A DNA stretch of 64,000 nt from Planomonospora parontospora. Its GTDB lineage: Bacteria; Actinomycetota; Actinomycetes; Streptosporangiales; Streptosporangiaceae. Below, one piece after another: positions 38,283 through 46,768 of this stretch (position 1 is its first letter; each line of letters starts with the position of its first letter). The notes under the pieces were generated by a model. It saw nothing but the letters and a program-made list of their open reading frames with translations, had not been told where the DNA came from and did not search any database. Made by a program: the position numbers and the translations under genes. Location: assembly GCA_014647935.1 (NCBI GenBank), contig BMQD01000008.1, forward strand, positions 124,001 through 188,000, in the 5' to 3' direction.

Positions 38283-40681
38283 AGGACTCCGACGAGAGAC
38301 CGAGGCGTTCCGCGCGGGAACGGCGGGCGGACCGGGCGGCGCGGACGGCCGGGGAGACCGGGACGGGCCGGCGGAGGACGCGCGGGCGGCGGCTGGGCCG
38401 GCGGCTCGCGGTGGCGCTGGTGGCGTTCGTGGCGCTCACCGCGCTGCCGCTGGTGTTCCCGGCCGGCGGGTCGATCGCGGCGGCGGCGGCGCCCTGCGAC
38501 CTGTCCCCGGACCTGGCGCCCGAGATAGTGGGCGGCGGGGTGGACGGCCTGGTCAAGCCGCCGCCTCCGGAGGCGCCCGCCGGGGGTGCCGCGCCGCCGG
38601 CCGTCCAGACGAACTACGCCACCTACGGCATGAGCGGCCTGTTCTGGCACACCCACGAGCTGGGCTGCGACGACGTCGCGGCGGTGCTGGGCAACGCCTG
38701 GGCCAACACGGTCTTCTCCTGGGCCAAGGCGCTGGACCGGCTGACCATCACGACCTACCAGGCGGCGGCCAGCGAGGGCCCGCTGGAGGCGATCAAGGAC
38801 GTCGTCGACGACATCGTGATCCGGCTCTCCGACGCGATGTACTGGCCCTTCCTGCGGCCGGTGGTGATCCTCGGCGCGATCTGGCTGGCGTGGTACGGGC
38901 TGATCCGCAAGCGCGCGACCACGACCGCCGAGGGCGTCATCTGGATGGTCCTCGCGGTCACCGTCGCGGTCTGGTTCTTCAGCCGCCCCGGCGACTTCAC
39001 CGGGCTGGGCAAGACCGTCACGGACAAGACCGGGGAGGTCGTCAACTCGGCCTTCTCCGGCCTGCCCGGCGCGGGCGGGGCCTCGTGCCTGCCCGCCAAG
39101 GGGGAGACGGCTCCGCAGGCGCAGCCCGGCGGCTACGGCCGGACCGGCACGCCGAGCGTCGACCAGAACGCCGACGCGCTCTGGTCGACCCTCGTCTGCA
39201 AGCCGTGGCTGATGGGCATGTTCGGCACCGCCGACCCCGAGGCCCCGGTGGTGAAGCACTTCGGCGCGCTGGGGCTGGACATCCAGGCCCTGGACCTGAC
39301 CGAGCAGAAGGCCGCCCAGACGCCGAACACGAGCGCGCACCAGGCCCGCTACGTGGAGGAGATGGCCAAGTACATCGAGGGCAGTCCGGTCTACTTCCTC
39401 TTCCAGGGCAAGGACTGGACGAACCGGCTGGGCATCGCGATCGGCGCGCTCCTGGCCGCGATGGTCGCCGGGACGCTGATCTTCCTGGTGGCGGTCTCGC
39501 TGCTGGCGCTCAAGGTCGGGTTCCTGCTCCTGCTCATCATGGCCCCGGTCTTCCTGCTGATCGGCGTGCATCCGGGCTCCGGCCGGATCATCGCGATGCG
39601 CTGGGTGGAGATGCTGGTCGGCACGCTGCTCCGGCAGGCGGTGCTGGCCCTCGTTCTGGGCGTGCTGGTGTACGGCTACGCGCTGATCATCTCCACGGCG
39701 ATGCCGTGGGGCATGCAGGTCATGTTCATGGCGCTGCTGACGATCGCCGTCTTCTTCTACCGGCGGCCGTTCCAGCACCTGTTCGCCTCCATGGACGGGC
39801 ACACCCTCACCACCCGCATGCTGGGCGAGGCGGCCAGCGCGCCGACCCTGCAGCGCGCGGCGGGCGTGCTCCCGCCGGTCGCCGCGGCCAGGGCGGGCCG
39901 GTGGGGCATGCGCAAGGCCGAACCCCTGCTGCAGGCGGCCGCGGTCGCCGGAGGAGCGGGCGCGGGCGCGGCCGCGGCGGTCGCCCAGGGCAGGGTCCGG
40001 GGCCAGGAGGACGCGACGGGCACCCCCTCGGGCGCCAGGGTCCCCGTCACCGCGCAGCCCGCGCCGCTGGACACCGACGCCAAGGCGGGAGGACGCCGGG
40101 CCGCCGCGGGCCGGCCGGTCACCACGGCCCGCCCCGGCGCGGCGCCCCCGCTCAACCTCTCCGGGAACCGTACGGCGGGCGGCGCGCCCCCCACACGTTC
40201 GGGCGGCTCAGGCTCGTCCGGTGGGAGCGGCGGCTGGTTCGGCGGGCGGGCCGGCGGCTGGGCCCCGCGGGGCGGTTCGGGGTCCGGCGGGGGGACGGCG
40301 CCGTCGGGCGGCAGGTCCTCCTCCGGGGGCGGCGGCCGTTCCGGCGGGAGCATCTTCGGCGGCGGGTCCCGGGGTTCGTCCGGCCCGGGTCCGCGCGGTT
40401 CCTCCGCGGGCTCGCGGAACGGCGGGTCCCGGGGCTCCTCGGGATCGGGCGGCGGCGTCTTCGGCGGATCCCGCGGCTCCTCGGGCTCATCCGGGTCGGG
40501 CGGGAGCATCTTCGGCGGCGGGTCCCGGGGCTCCTCGGGCGGACCGTCGAGGAGCGGCGGTCCGGACAGGTCGTCCGAGGCACCCCCGCTCTGGCTGCCG
40601 AGCCGGTCGGACCGGGGGCGGCGGGCCGACGAGGCCCCCACGCCGTTCTGGCTGCGCCCCTCCGGATCGGACAAGGACTGA
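38279..40681 (+). CDS. VirB6/TrbL-like polytopic channel protein
   Basis: 800 residues. Arg-rich N-terminus, a signal-anchor (RLAVALVAFVALTALPLVF), an extracytoplasmic stretch with paired cysteines, then further helices near 182-205, 213-235, 383-432 and 445-495. The core LLRQAVLALVLGVLVYGYAL and MGMQ-type helix layout resembles TcpH/VirB6 inner-membrane channel proteins. The last 180 residues are a Gly/Ser/Arg low-complexity tail with repeated SGGSIFGGGSRGSSG blocks. Translation is coupled to the VirB4-like gene by a 4-bp overlap. Confidence 0.75.
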   Translation: MKDSDERPRRSARERRADRAARTAGETGTGRRRTRGRRLGRRLAVALVAFVALTALPLVFPAGGSIAAAAAPCDLSPDLAPEIVGGGVDGLVKPPPPEAPAGGAAPPAVQTNYATYGMSGLFWHTHELGCDDVAAVLGNAWANTVFSWAKALDRLTITTYQAAASEGPLEAIKDVVDDIVIRLSDAMYWPFLRPVVILGAIWLAWYGLIRKRATTTAEGVIWMVLAVTVAVWFFSRPGDFTGLGKTVTDKTGEVVNSAFSGLPGAGGASCLPAKGETAPQAQPGGYGRTGTPSVDQNADALWSTLVCKPWLMGMFGTADPEAPVVKHFGALGLDIQALDLTEQKAAQTPNTSAHQARYVEEMAKYIEGSPVYFLFQGKDWTNRLGIAIGALLAAMVAGTLIFLVAVSLLALKVGFLLLLIMAPVFLLIGVHPGSGRIIAMRWVEMLVGTLLRQAVLALVLGVLVYGYALIISTAMPWGMQVMFMALLTIAVFFYRRPFQHLFASMDGHTLTTRMLGEAASAPTLQRAAGVLPPVAAARAGRWGMRKAEPLLQAAAVAGGAGAGAAAAVAQGRVRGQEDATGTPSGARVPVTAQPAPLDTDAKAGGRRAAAGRPVTTARPGAAPPLNLSGNRTAGGAPPTRSGGSGSSGGSGGWFGGRAGGWAPRGGSGSGGGTAPSGGRSSSGGGGRSGGSIFGGGSRGSSGPGPRGSSAGSRNGGSRGSSGSGGGVFGGSRGSSGSSGSGGSIFGGGSRGSSGGPSRSGGPDRSSEAPPLWLPSRSDRGRRADEAPTPFWLRPSGSDKD

Positions 40682-40687
40682 CGGACG

Positions 40688-41359
40688 ATGGCCGAGATCG
40701 GTGGCCGCAGAGGGGTCGTCTTCGCGGTCCTCGTCGGGCTCCTGGCCGCGGTCGGGATCTACCTGACCATGTGGGAGAGCGGGACGGGCGGCGAGCAGAC
40801 GCAGGTCGGCCCGGTGGGCGTCAGCCGTACCGGGACGGAGCCGGGGGCGGGGCGGCAGGTGGACGCCGAGTCGCCGCGCCCGGCGGCGACGGCCAGCGAC
40901 GCACCGTTCGACGTCTACTCCTACCTGCCGATGACCAAGCAGGAGCTGGCTGCGGCCGCCGACTACGCCGAGCGGTTCACGGCCGATTACGGCACCTACG
41001 CCCATGACGAGGACCCGGCGGCCTACGGGGACCGGCTGAGGGGTTACGCCACGACGGAGTTCGCCGAGGTCCTGGTGCGGGCCCGCACGTCACCGGGGTT
41101 CGTCGAGGCGAACCGCGCCGACGAGGTGGTCTCCACCGCTTCGGCGAAGGTGCGCCAGATCCGGCAGGTCCAGGACTCCTCGGTGGTGTTCGTGGTCGCC
41201 TGCACCGAGCGGATCACCGCGAAGAGCGGCGAGAAGGAGCGCGTCGACGAGTACGCCGTCACGCTCGTCCCCGTCGGCGCCGACTGGCGGGTCCACGACC
41301 TGCAGCCCGCCGACGAGGGCCAGGAGGGGGACGAGCGGCCCTCCGGGACCGGCGGATGA
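40688..41359 (+). CDS. Small bitopic protein, VirB8/TcpC-like
   Basis: 223 residues. One N-terminal helix (GVVFAVLVGLLAAVGIYLTM), a disordered spacer, then an NTF2-like extracytoplasmic domain (DYAERFTADYGTYAHDEDPA, SVVFVVACTERITAKSGEKE, VTLVPVGADWRVHDLQP). This looks like a second, smaller VirB8-type scaffold, or a lipid-free pseudo-pilin support. Starts 6 bp after the VirB6-like stop and overlaps the next gene by 4 bp. I cannot name it more precisely. Confidence 0.6.
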   Translation: MAEIGGRRGVVFAVLVGLLAAVGIYLTMWESGTGGEQTQVGPVGVSRTGTEPGAGRQVDAESPRPAATASDAPFDVYSYLPMTKQELAAAADYAERFTADYGTYAHDEDPAAYGDRLRGYATTEFAEVLVRARTSPGFVEANRADEVVSTASAKVRQIRQVQDSSVVFVVACTERITAKSGEKERVDEYAVTLVPVGADWRVHDLQPADEGQEGDERPSGTGG

Positions 41360-42447
41360 ACGACGACGGCAGAAAGGTCCGGATCGGGGCGGTCCTCGCC
41401 GTGGTGGGACTCTGCCTGGTCGGGCTGATCATGGCTCCGATGATGATGGTGAGCACCTTCCCGTCGTTCACCGGCGGCGGGCTGCCCGACTGCGAGGAGA
41501 CCGCGGGCCGGGCGGACGGCGAGTCGGAGACGGCGGTGTCCGACATCCCGCCGGAGTACCTGGAGCTCTACCGCGAGCACGGTGAGAAGGTCGGCGTGCA
41601 GTGGAACGTGCTCGCCGGGGTCGGCAAGCGCGAGACCGACCACGGCCGCTCCGTGCTCCCGGGCGTGCGCAGCGGCACCAACAGCGCCGGGGCCGCCGGG
41701 CCGATGCAGTTCCTGATCAGCACCTGGGGCGGGAAAGTGAAGATCAAGATCCCGTCGGAGTTCAACGGTTACGCCTCCGACGGCGACGGCGACGGCTGGG
41801 CCGACGTCTACAACCCGGCCGACGCCATCCTTGGCGCGGCCAAGATGCTCAAGCGCAACGGCGCGCCGGAGAACGTGCGGCGCTCGCTGTTCGTCTACAA
41901 CCGGGCCTGGTGGTACGTCGACCAGGTCATGGAGATCGCCGGGAAGTACGCCGAGGACGGCGCGGTCAGCGTCCCGCCCGAGGCCGAACCGGCCTGCGAC
42001 GAACCGCTGGTCGAGGCGGCTCCGGACGACGTGGTCGCGCAGATCCTCGAGTACGCCCTGGCCCAGCGGGGCAAGCCGTACCTGTGGGGCGGCACCGGGC
42101 CGGACGCGTTCGACTGCTCGGGGATCGTCTACATGGCCTACCGGAGTGCGGGCCTGTCCATCCCGCGCACCACGTTCGGCCAGTGGCCGTTCGGCGTGGA
42201 GGTCTCCGAGGGCGAGGAGCAGGCGGGCGACCTGGTCTTCTTCAACTCCGGCCCCGGCACCGGCCCGGACCGGCCCGGGCACGTCGGCATGGTGGTCTCG
42301 CCCGGCAAGATGATCGAGGCCCGGTGCCGCCTGTGCGGCCCGATCAAGGTCACCTCCTACCGCGGGCGGGCGGGCATCGTCGGCTTCACCCGGCCCCTGC
42401 AGAACCCCGCGGTCCAGGAGCAGCTCAGGCTGAAGGCCCAGGGCTGA
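41356..42447 (+). CDS. Bifunctional lytic transglycosylase / NlpC-P60 endopeptidase
   Basis: 363 residues. N-terminal membrane anchor (IGAVLAVVGLCLVGLIMAP), then an SLT-like domain with the candidate catalytic Glu93 in GKRETDHGRS and AAGPMQFLISTW, then an NlpC/P60 domain with Cys254 (DAFDCSGIVY) and His309 (GHVGMVV). This pairing (TcpG/CwlT-like) opens peptidoglycan for conjugation machines of Gram-positives. Last clear gene of the cluster, coupled by ATGA overlap to the gene before it. Cutting both glycan and peptide makes it the likely wall-penetrating unit. Confidence 0.92.
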   Translation: MNDDGRKVRIGAVLAVVGLCLVGLIMAPMMMVSTFPSFTGGGLPDCEETAGRADGESETAVSDIPPEYLELYREHGEKVGVQWNVLAGVGKRETDHGRSVLPGVRSGTNSAGAAGPMQFLISTWGGKVKIKIPSEFNGYASDGDGDGWADVYNPADAILGAAKMLKRNGAPENVRRSLFVYNRAWWYVDQVMEIAGKYAEDGAVSVPPEAEPACDEPLVEAAPDDVVAQILEYALAQRGKPYLWGGTGPDAFDCSGIVYMAYRSAGLSIPRTTFGQWPFGVEVSEGEEQAGDLVFFNSGPGTGPDRPGHVGMVVSPGKMIEARCRLCGPIKVTSYRGRAGIVGFTRPLQNPAVQEQLRLKAQG

Positions 42448-42453
42448 GGGCCT

Positions 42454-42480
42454 CCGAGCCGCGACGCGCAGCGTCGCCAT
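42454..42480. repeat. REP-like element, partial copy
   Basis: 27 bp identical to the last 27 bp of the 41-bp repeat at 42555-42595. Contains the hairpin GCGACGC-GCA-GCGTCGC. Seven bases after the NlpC stop, so it may also help end transcription. Confidence 0.75.
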
Positions 42481-42554
42481 CGACCCGCGAGGGGGCTCCG
42501 TCGTCTGGACTGAGGAGCGCGCGCAGCGAAGCGAGCACGTGATGAGGGAAGACG

Positions 42555-42595
42555 GCGGTTACCGGCCCCCGAGCCGCGACGCGCAGCGTCGCCAT
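42555..42595. repeat. REP-like element, full 41-bp copy
   Basis: Runs from GCGGTTACCGGCCCCC to GCGTCGCCAT and is identical base for base to 53994-54034. Contains a perfect 7-bp stem with a 3-nt loop. Confidence 0.85.
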
Positions 42596-42635
42596 CAATA
42601 CAGCCATCAACACAGATGCAGCAGAATCAGGGCCC

Positions 42636-43034
42636 ATGAGAAGAGTCGTCGTGGGAGCGGCCATCGTCGACGGGGCGGGCCGGCTGCTCGCCGCGCAGCG
42701 CGCCCAGCCGCCGGAACTGGCAGGGGGCTGGGAGTTCCCCGGCGGGAAGGTCGATCCGGGGGAGGACGACCGCACGGCGCTGGTCCGGGAGTGCCGTGAG
42801 GAACTCGGCGTCCTGATCGAGGTGGGGGAGGCGGTCGGCGGTGACTGGCCGCTGGGCGGAGACCGCGTGCTGCGGGTCTGGCTGGCGTCGGTGGTGGAGG
42901 GGGAGCCGGAGGCTAAGGAGCACCGGGAGCTCCGCTGGCTCGCCCTCGACGAACTGGACGAGGTCGCCTGGCTGCCCGCGGACCTGCCGATCGTACGAGC
43001 CGTGCGGGCACTGCTCGGCGGGATTGAACGGTAG
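42636..43034 (+). CDS. mutT: MutT-type Nudix hydrolase
   Basis: 132 residues. The Nudix box GX5EX7REUXEEXGU is complete at about 37-59 (GKVDPGEDDRTALVRECREELG is in register, quoted in part: GKVDPGEDD and RECREELG). GGWEFPGG before it and WLALDELDEVAWLPAD after it are typical of MutT, which removes 8-oxo-dGTP from the nucleotide pool. A single short gene between REP-like repeats and a secreted protein gene. Confidence 0.9.
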   Translation: MRRVVVGAAIVDGAGRLLAAQRAQPPELAGGWEFPGGKVDPGEDDRTALVRECREELGVLIEVGEAVGGDWPLGGDRVLRVWLASVVEGEPEAKEHRELRWLALDELDEVAWLPADLPIVRAVRALLGGIER

Positions 43035-43104
43035 CCGATCGTGACATAACTGCTACAGAGCGTGTTGTCGTCATGCGTTCACATCGGGGGATCGGAGACG
43101 CGCG

Positions 43105-44184
43105 GTGACCGTACTGTGCAGAAGATGGTGGAAGTACGCGGCGATGGTGTCGGCTCTGGGGACGGGGGCGCTCCTGCCGGCCGGCTGGCCGGCGGGTCGC
43201 GCGGTCGAGCCGGAGCCCGTCGTTCCCCCGATCGACCTGGTCGGAGCGGCCCTGCCCGTCCCGTCCCTGGTGCCCGTCCCTCCGGTGCCGCCCATCGAGC
43301 CGGTTCCGCCCGTCCCGTTCAGGACGCCCACCAGACTGCCCGGCAAGCCGTCCCCCAAGCCGTCCCGCCCCGTGCCGCTTCCGGACCGGACTCCGTCCAG
43401 GACTCCGGGAGTCCTCCAGGAGGACGTCGGGGAGGAGATGATGCCCGTCCCGGCTCCGGGGCATCTCACCTTCCCGGTCCCCGCCGGTGCTGTGCTCCCG
43501 CCCGTCCCGGAGCCCGCCCCGCTGTCCGCGCCGCCGGAGGCGGACGGCGGGCAGCCGTGCGAATGCGGGCCCGAGGACCTGCTCCCCGTCCCGGGGGAGG
43601 CGGAGGAGACGTCCGACGCGGAGCCGTACGAGGTCTTCTACGACTTCCAGGGTGTGGAGGGGGTGCCGGGGGCGGTGCGTCCGCGTCGTCCCGGCAGGGG
43701 CGGTGCGGCGCTGAAGCGGCCGAGGGCGGAGACCGGTGCGGATACGGCGGCGCAGGAGGTCCCGGCCGCCGAGGGGACCGGGGGAGTCGCCGCGGACACC
43801 GGCTTGGCGACCACCGTGCCCGTGCCCGTGCCTGCGCCGACCCTGGCCCCGGCCCCGGCGTGGGTCTGGCCGGCCCCGGCGTGGGCGTGGCCGGTCCCGA
43901 CGGTGCAGCCGCCCACGGCATGGCCCACCCCCGAGATCCGGATGCCGACGGCCGTGCCCTCCCCGGCTGCGGCCCAGCCGCAGGGCGGCGCGCCGCTGCC
44001 CCTGGAGGTGAGCGGCCGGAGCCGGGAGATCGAGATCGCCGGAGAGGCGGAACCGCTGGTGGAGGTGCGGGGCCTGCCCGCCACGGGGGTCGCGATAGGT
44101 GGGCTCCTCTGCCTGCTCTGGCTGCAGGCGAAAGTGCAGCAAAAACGTGCCATTCGGGCGATGCAAGAAGAGCGGCTTTGCTGA
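43105..44184 (+). CDS. Secreted Pro-rich protein with C-terminal LPATG motif
   Basis: 359 residues from GTG 43105. N-terminal signal-like segment (CRRWWKYAAMVSALGTGALL), then about 280 residues dominated by Pro, Val, Glu and Ala with one CEC cysteine pair. At 324-328 LPATG is followed by a short hydrophobic stretch (VAIGGLLCLLWLQA) and a basic tail (KVQQKRAIR), the layout of a sortase wall-sorting signal, though the hydrophobic part is short (14). It may be wall-linked or simply membrane-held. No sortase gene is in the window. Function unknown. Confidence 0.6.
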   Translation: MTVLCRRWWKYAAMVSALGTGALLPAGWPAGRAVEPEPVVPPIDLVGAALPVPSLVPVPPVPPIEPVPPVPFRTPTRLPGKPSPKPSRPVPLPDRTPSRTPGVLQEDVGEEMMPVPAPGHLTFPVPAGAVLPPVPEPAPLSAPPEADGGQPCECGPEDLLPVPGEAEETSDAEPYEVFYDFQGVEGVPGAVRPRRPGRGGAALKRPRAETGADTAAQEVPAAEGTGGVAADTGLATTVPVPVPAPTLAPAPAWVWPAPAWAWPVPTVQPPTAWPTPEIRMPTAVPSPAAAQPQGGAPLPLEVSGRSREIEIAGEAEPLVEVRGLPATGVAIGGLLCLLWLQAKVQQKRAIRAMQEERLC

Positions 44185-44245
44185 TAATTTTACCCGGCTG
44201 GTATTTTCTTGACTGAGTCATTCGGGAATCGCACGGAGGCAGCCG

Positions 44246-45802
44246 GTGACGAGATCTCACCGCACGGCAGCCGTCTCGGCCGTGCTCGTGTCCCTGGGGC
44301 TGACCGGCGTGATCGTGACCGCCGCCGCCTCGCTCGCCGGGGCCGGTCAGGCCTCCGCGGCCGCCAGGACGGTCCTCGCGGAGCCCACGCAGATCCCGGG
44401 GTGCGACGTCGACCCCGCGGCCGAGTGCCAGGACCAGCCCGAGGTGCCCGAGGAGCCCGCGCCGGTCGTCACGGTCACGGTGACCGCCAACCCCGACGGG
44501 ACCGCGCCCAAGCCCTCCGCCAGCACACCGGGACAGGTGACGGTCACCGCCACGGTGACCGCGCCGCCGAAGAAGCCGTCCAAGACGGCCGCTGCGACCA
44601 CGACCACCGCGGCTCCGCCGCCGGCCCCGACGCAGACCGCCCAGCAGACGGTCCAGCCGCCGCCCTCGACCCCCGTCGAGCCGCCGGTGACCTCGACCCC
44701 CGAGATCGAGGAGACGGAGCCGCAGTTCCCCACCGCCGAGCCGAGCCCGGCGGAGACGCTGCCGACCGCGTCGCCCGAGCCGAGCACCAGCACGTTCGCC
44801 GAACCCGACCCGGCGACGGTGCCGTACGAGATCCGCAACGCGACCTCCGGCAGCAGTCCGGCCGCGCTGAGCCAGCAGCTCGGCATCCCGGCGCTGATCC
44901 TGGTGCTGCTCGTGTTGTTCGGCGTCCTGATCTTCGAGGGGAGGCTGCGCCGCCTGGCGCATGCCGCCGCCGTCCGCCGGGCCGGTCCCCGCGGCTACCC
45001 CGCGGGCCCTGCGTACGCCTCCGCCCCGGGACTGCCGTACGGGAGCCACCAGGGGGGCACGGCCTACGCCCCGATCATCAGCTTCGTCCCGATGCAGATG
45101 TATCCGCAGGTCCACCCCGAGGCCTACCCGGCCGGCCAGCCCTACGACCCGGCGACCGCGCACATGCCCCCGCCGGGCTTCGAGCAGTACCCGTACGGCG
45201 CCTTCGAGCAGCATCACCACGGTCCGTCCGAGCAGCACCCGCACCCGTTCGAGCAGGGCCCGTTCGAGCACGGTCCGTTCGAGCAGGGCCCGCACGGGCC
45301 GGAGGCGCCTGGACCGACGTTCCGGGAGCAGGCGCCGCCGACCGCGCCCGAGCCCTACGGTGAGTCCCACGGCGGACCGCTCGCGCAGGAGTCCGGCTCG
45401 TTCCCGGGAGGACCCGGTCTTGGCGGCCCGCTCTCCGCAGATCCGGCCGCGCCGACCGCGCCGGGCCCGCTCCCGCAGGGTCCGTTGCAGCAGGGCCCGT
45501 TCCAGCAGGGCCTCTCCCAGCCGGGGCCGCTCCCGCCGTACGGTGATCCGTTCCCGCGGGACCCGGCCCTCCCCGATCCGTCGTCCCAGGACCGGTTCCC
45601 CCAGGACCGGTTCCCGCAGGATCCGGCGCTGCAGGGCGGCGACCGGTTCCCGCAGGACCCGCCTCCTCCCGGGGACCGGTCCCCGGGAGGGACCGGCGGT
45701 GACCCGTCCCCGCCCACCGGCCCCGCGGCCACGGCCGTCTACCCCCTGCCGGGTCAGGAGACGAAGAGGAAGCGCGGGCTCTTCCGCCGCGGCCCGAAGT
45801 AG
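44246..45802 (+). CDS. Single-pass membrane protein with low-complexity tails on both sides
   Basis: 518 residues from GTG 44246. Signal peptide (AVSAVLVSLGLTGVIVTAAA), a Thr/Pro/Val-rich extracellular stalk with a CDVDPAAEC pair, a transmembrane helix at 212-231 (LGIPALILVLLVLFGVLIF) and a 285-residue cytoplasmic tail with repeated FEQGP/FEHGP, QGPLQQGPFQQG and DRFPQD units, ending in a basic KRKRGLFRRGPK. The stalk-and-tail plan suggests a wall-to-cytoplasm tether. The region before it is AT-rich with a TTGACT box near 44209. No known family recognised. Confidence 0.65.
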   Translation: MTRSHRTAAVSAVLVSLGLTGVIVTAAASLAGAGQASAAARTVLAEPTQIPGCDVDPAAECQDQPEVPEEPAPVVTVTVTANPDGTAPKPSASTPGQVTVTATVTAPPKKPSKTAAATTTTAAPPPAPTQTAQQTVQPPPSTPVEPPVTSTPEIEETEPQFPTAEPSPAETLPTASPEPSTSTFAEPDPATVPYEIRNATSGSSPAALSQQLGIPALILVLLVLFGVLIFEGRLRRLAHAAAVRRAGPRGYPAGPAYASAPGLPYGSHQGGTAYAPIISFVPMQMYPQVHPEAYPAGQPYDPATAHMPPPGFEQYPYGAFEQHHHGPSEQHPHPFEQGPFEHGPFEQGPHGPEAPGPTFREQAPPTAPEPYGESHGGPLAQESGSFPGGPGLGGPLSADPAAPTAPGPLPQGPLQQGPFQQGLSQPGPLPPYGDPFPRDPALPDPSSQDRFPQDRFPQDPALQGGDRFPQDPPPPGDRSPGGTGGDPSPPTGPAATAVYPLPGQETKRKRGLFRRGPK

Positions 45803-45878
45803 CGCGGCCACGGCCGTCCATCCCCTGCCGGGTCAGGAGACGAGGAAGAAGCGCGGGCTCTTCCGCCGCGGCCCGGAG
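45725..45878. repeat. Tandem duplication of the 3' end of the preceding gene
   Basis: 75 bp at 45725-45799, coding for the last 25 residues, is repeated with a few changes at 45804-45878 (offset 79 bp). The second copy starts just after the stop codon and is shifted one frame, so it is not translated as an extension. Both start GCGGCCACGGCCGTC. Confidence 0.85.
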
Positions 45879-45952
45879 CGGCGGGGTGCGGTGGCGGCCG
45901 ACCCGGAGCGGTTCGGGTGCGGCCGGGTGCGGAGCAGTCGGGTGACACGCGA

Positions 45953-45982
45953 ACGGCCGGTCACGCGGGCGTGACCGGCCGT
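45953..45982. terminator. Bidirectional terminator, 13-bp perfect stem
   Basis: ACGGCCGGTCACG (45953-45965) and CGTGACCGGCCGT (45970-45982) pair exactly around CGGG. It sits 20 bp beyond the sdhB stop and can also end the + strand genes before it. Confidence 0.85.
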
Positions 45983-46002
45983 CGGAAGGACCGCGGGGAG
46001 GG

Positions 46003-46764
46003 CTAGCTCTTCGGGCCGGAACGCTTGAAGATCTTGTTGCCCAGCCAGACCAGCGGGTCGTACTTGCGGTCGACGACGCGCTCCTTCATCGGGATCAGCG
46101 CGTTGTCCGTGATCTTGATGTGCTCGGGGCAGACCTCGGTGCAGCACTTGGTGATGTTGCAGTAGCCGAGACCGTGCTCCTCCTGCGCGGAGTCCTTGCG
46201 GTCGACCACGTCGTAGGGGTGCATGTCCAGCTCGGCGATCCGCATCAGGAAGCGCGGACCGGCGAAACCGGGCTTGTTCTCCTCGTGGTCGCGGATCACG
46301 TGGCAGACGTTGTTGCACATGAAGCACTCGATGCACTTGCGGAACTCCTGGCTCCGCTCGACGTCGATCTGCTGCATGCGGTATTCGCCCGGCTTCACGT
46401 CGGCCGGCGGGGTGAAGGACGGGATCTCCCGCGCCTTGGTGTAGTTGAACGACACGTCCGTGACCAGATCCTTGATCACGGGGAACGTCCGCATGGGCGT
46501 CACCGTGATGGTCTCGTCCTCGGTGAAGGTGGACATCCGGGTCATGCAGCCGAGCCGGGGCTTGCCGTTGATCTCCATCGAGCAGGACCCGCACTTGCCG
46601 GCCTTGCAGTTCCACCGGACGGCCAGGTCGGGGGCCTGGGTGGCCTGGAGCCGGTGGATGATGTCGAGGACGACCTCGCCCTCGTTCACCTCGACGGTGA
46701 AGTCCTCCAGCCTGCCCTCGCCGCCCTCGCCCCGCCAGACGCGGAACTTCGCCTTGTAGCTCAC
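46003..46764 (-). CDS. sdhB: Succinate dehydrogenase/fumarate reductase iron-sulfur subunit (module 1)
   Basis: 253 residues. The [2Fe-2S] ferredoxin-like domain has CKAGKCGSC and a later GC; the helical domain has CIECFMCNNVCHV and CCTEVCPEHI for the [4Fe-4S] and [3Fe-4S] centres. It passes electrons from FAD in SdhA to the membrane quinone site. Resembles the mycobacterial Sdh1 iron-sulfur protein (Rv0247c) in motifs and in the B-after-A order. Last gene of a three-gene - strand operon, 4 bp after sdhA. Confidence 0.93.
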   Translation of the reverse strand: MSYKAKFRVWRGEGGEGRLEDFTVEVNEGEVVLDIIHRLQATQAPDLAVRWNCKAGKCGSCSMEINGKPRLGCMTRMSTFTEDETITVTPMRTFPVIKDLVTDVSFNYTKAREIPSFTPPADVKPGEYRMQQIDVERSQEFRKCIECFMCNNVCHVIRDHEENKPGFAGPRFLMRIAELDMHPYDVVDRKDSAQEEHGLGYCNITKCCTEVCPEHIKITDNALIPMKERVVDRKYDPLVWLGNKIFKRSGPKS

Positions 46765-46768
46765 GGCT

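Noticed and set aside
42454-42595. att-site direct repeats of an integrated element
   Set aside because: The third copy is 11 kb away beyond unrelated core genes, no integrase or tRNA is present, and the hairpin core fits a REP-like dispersed repeat better.
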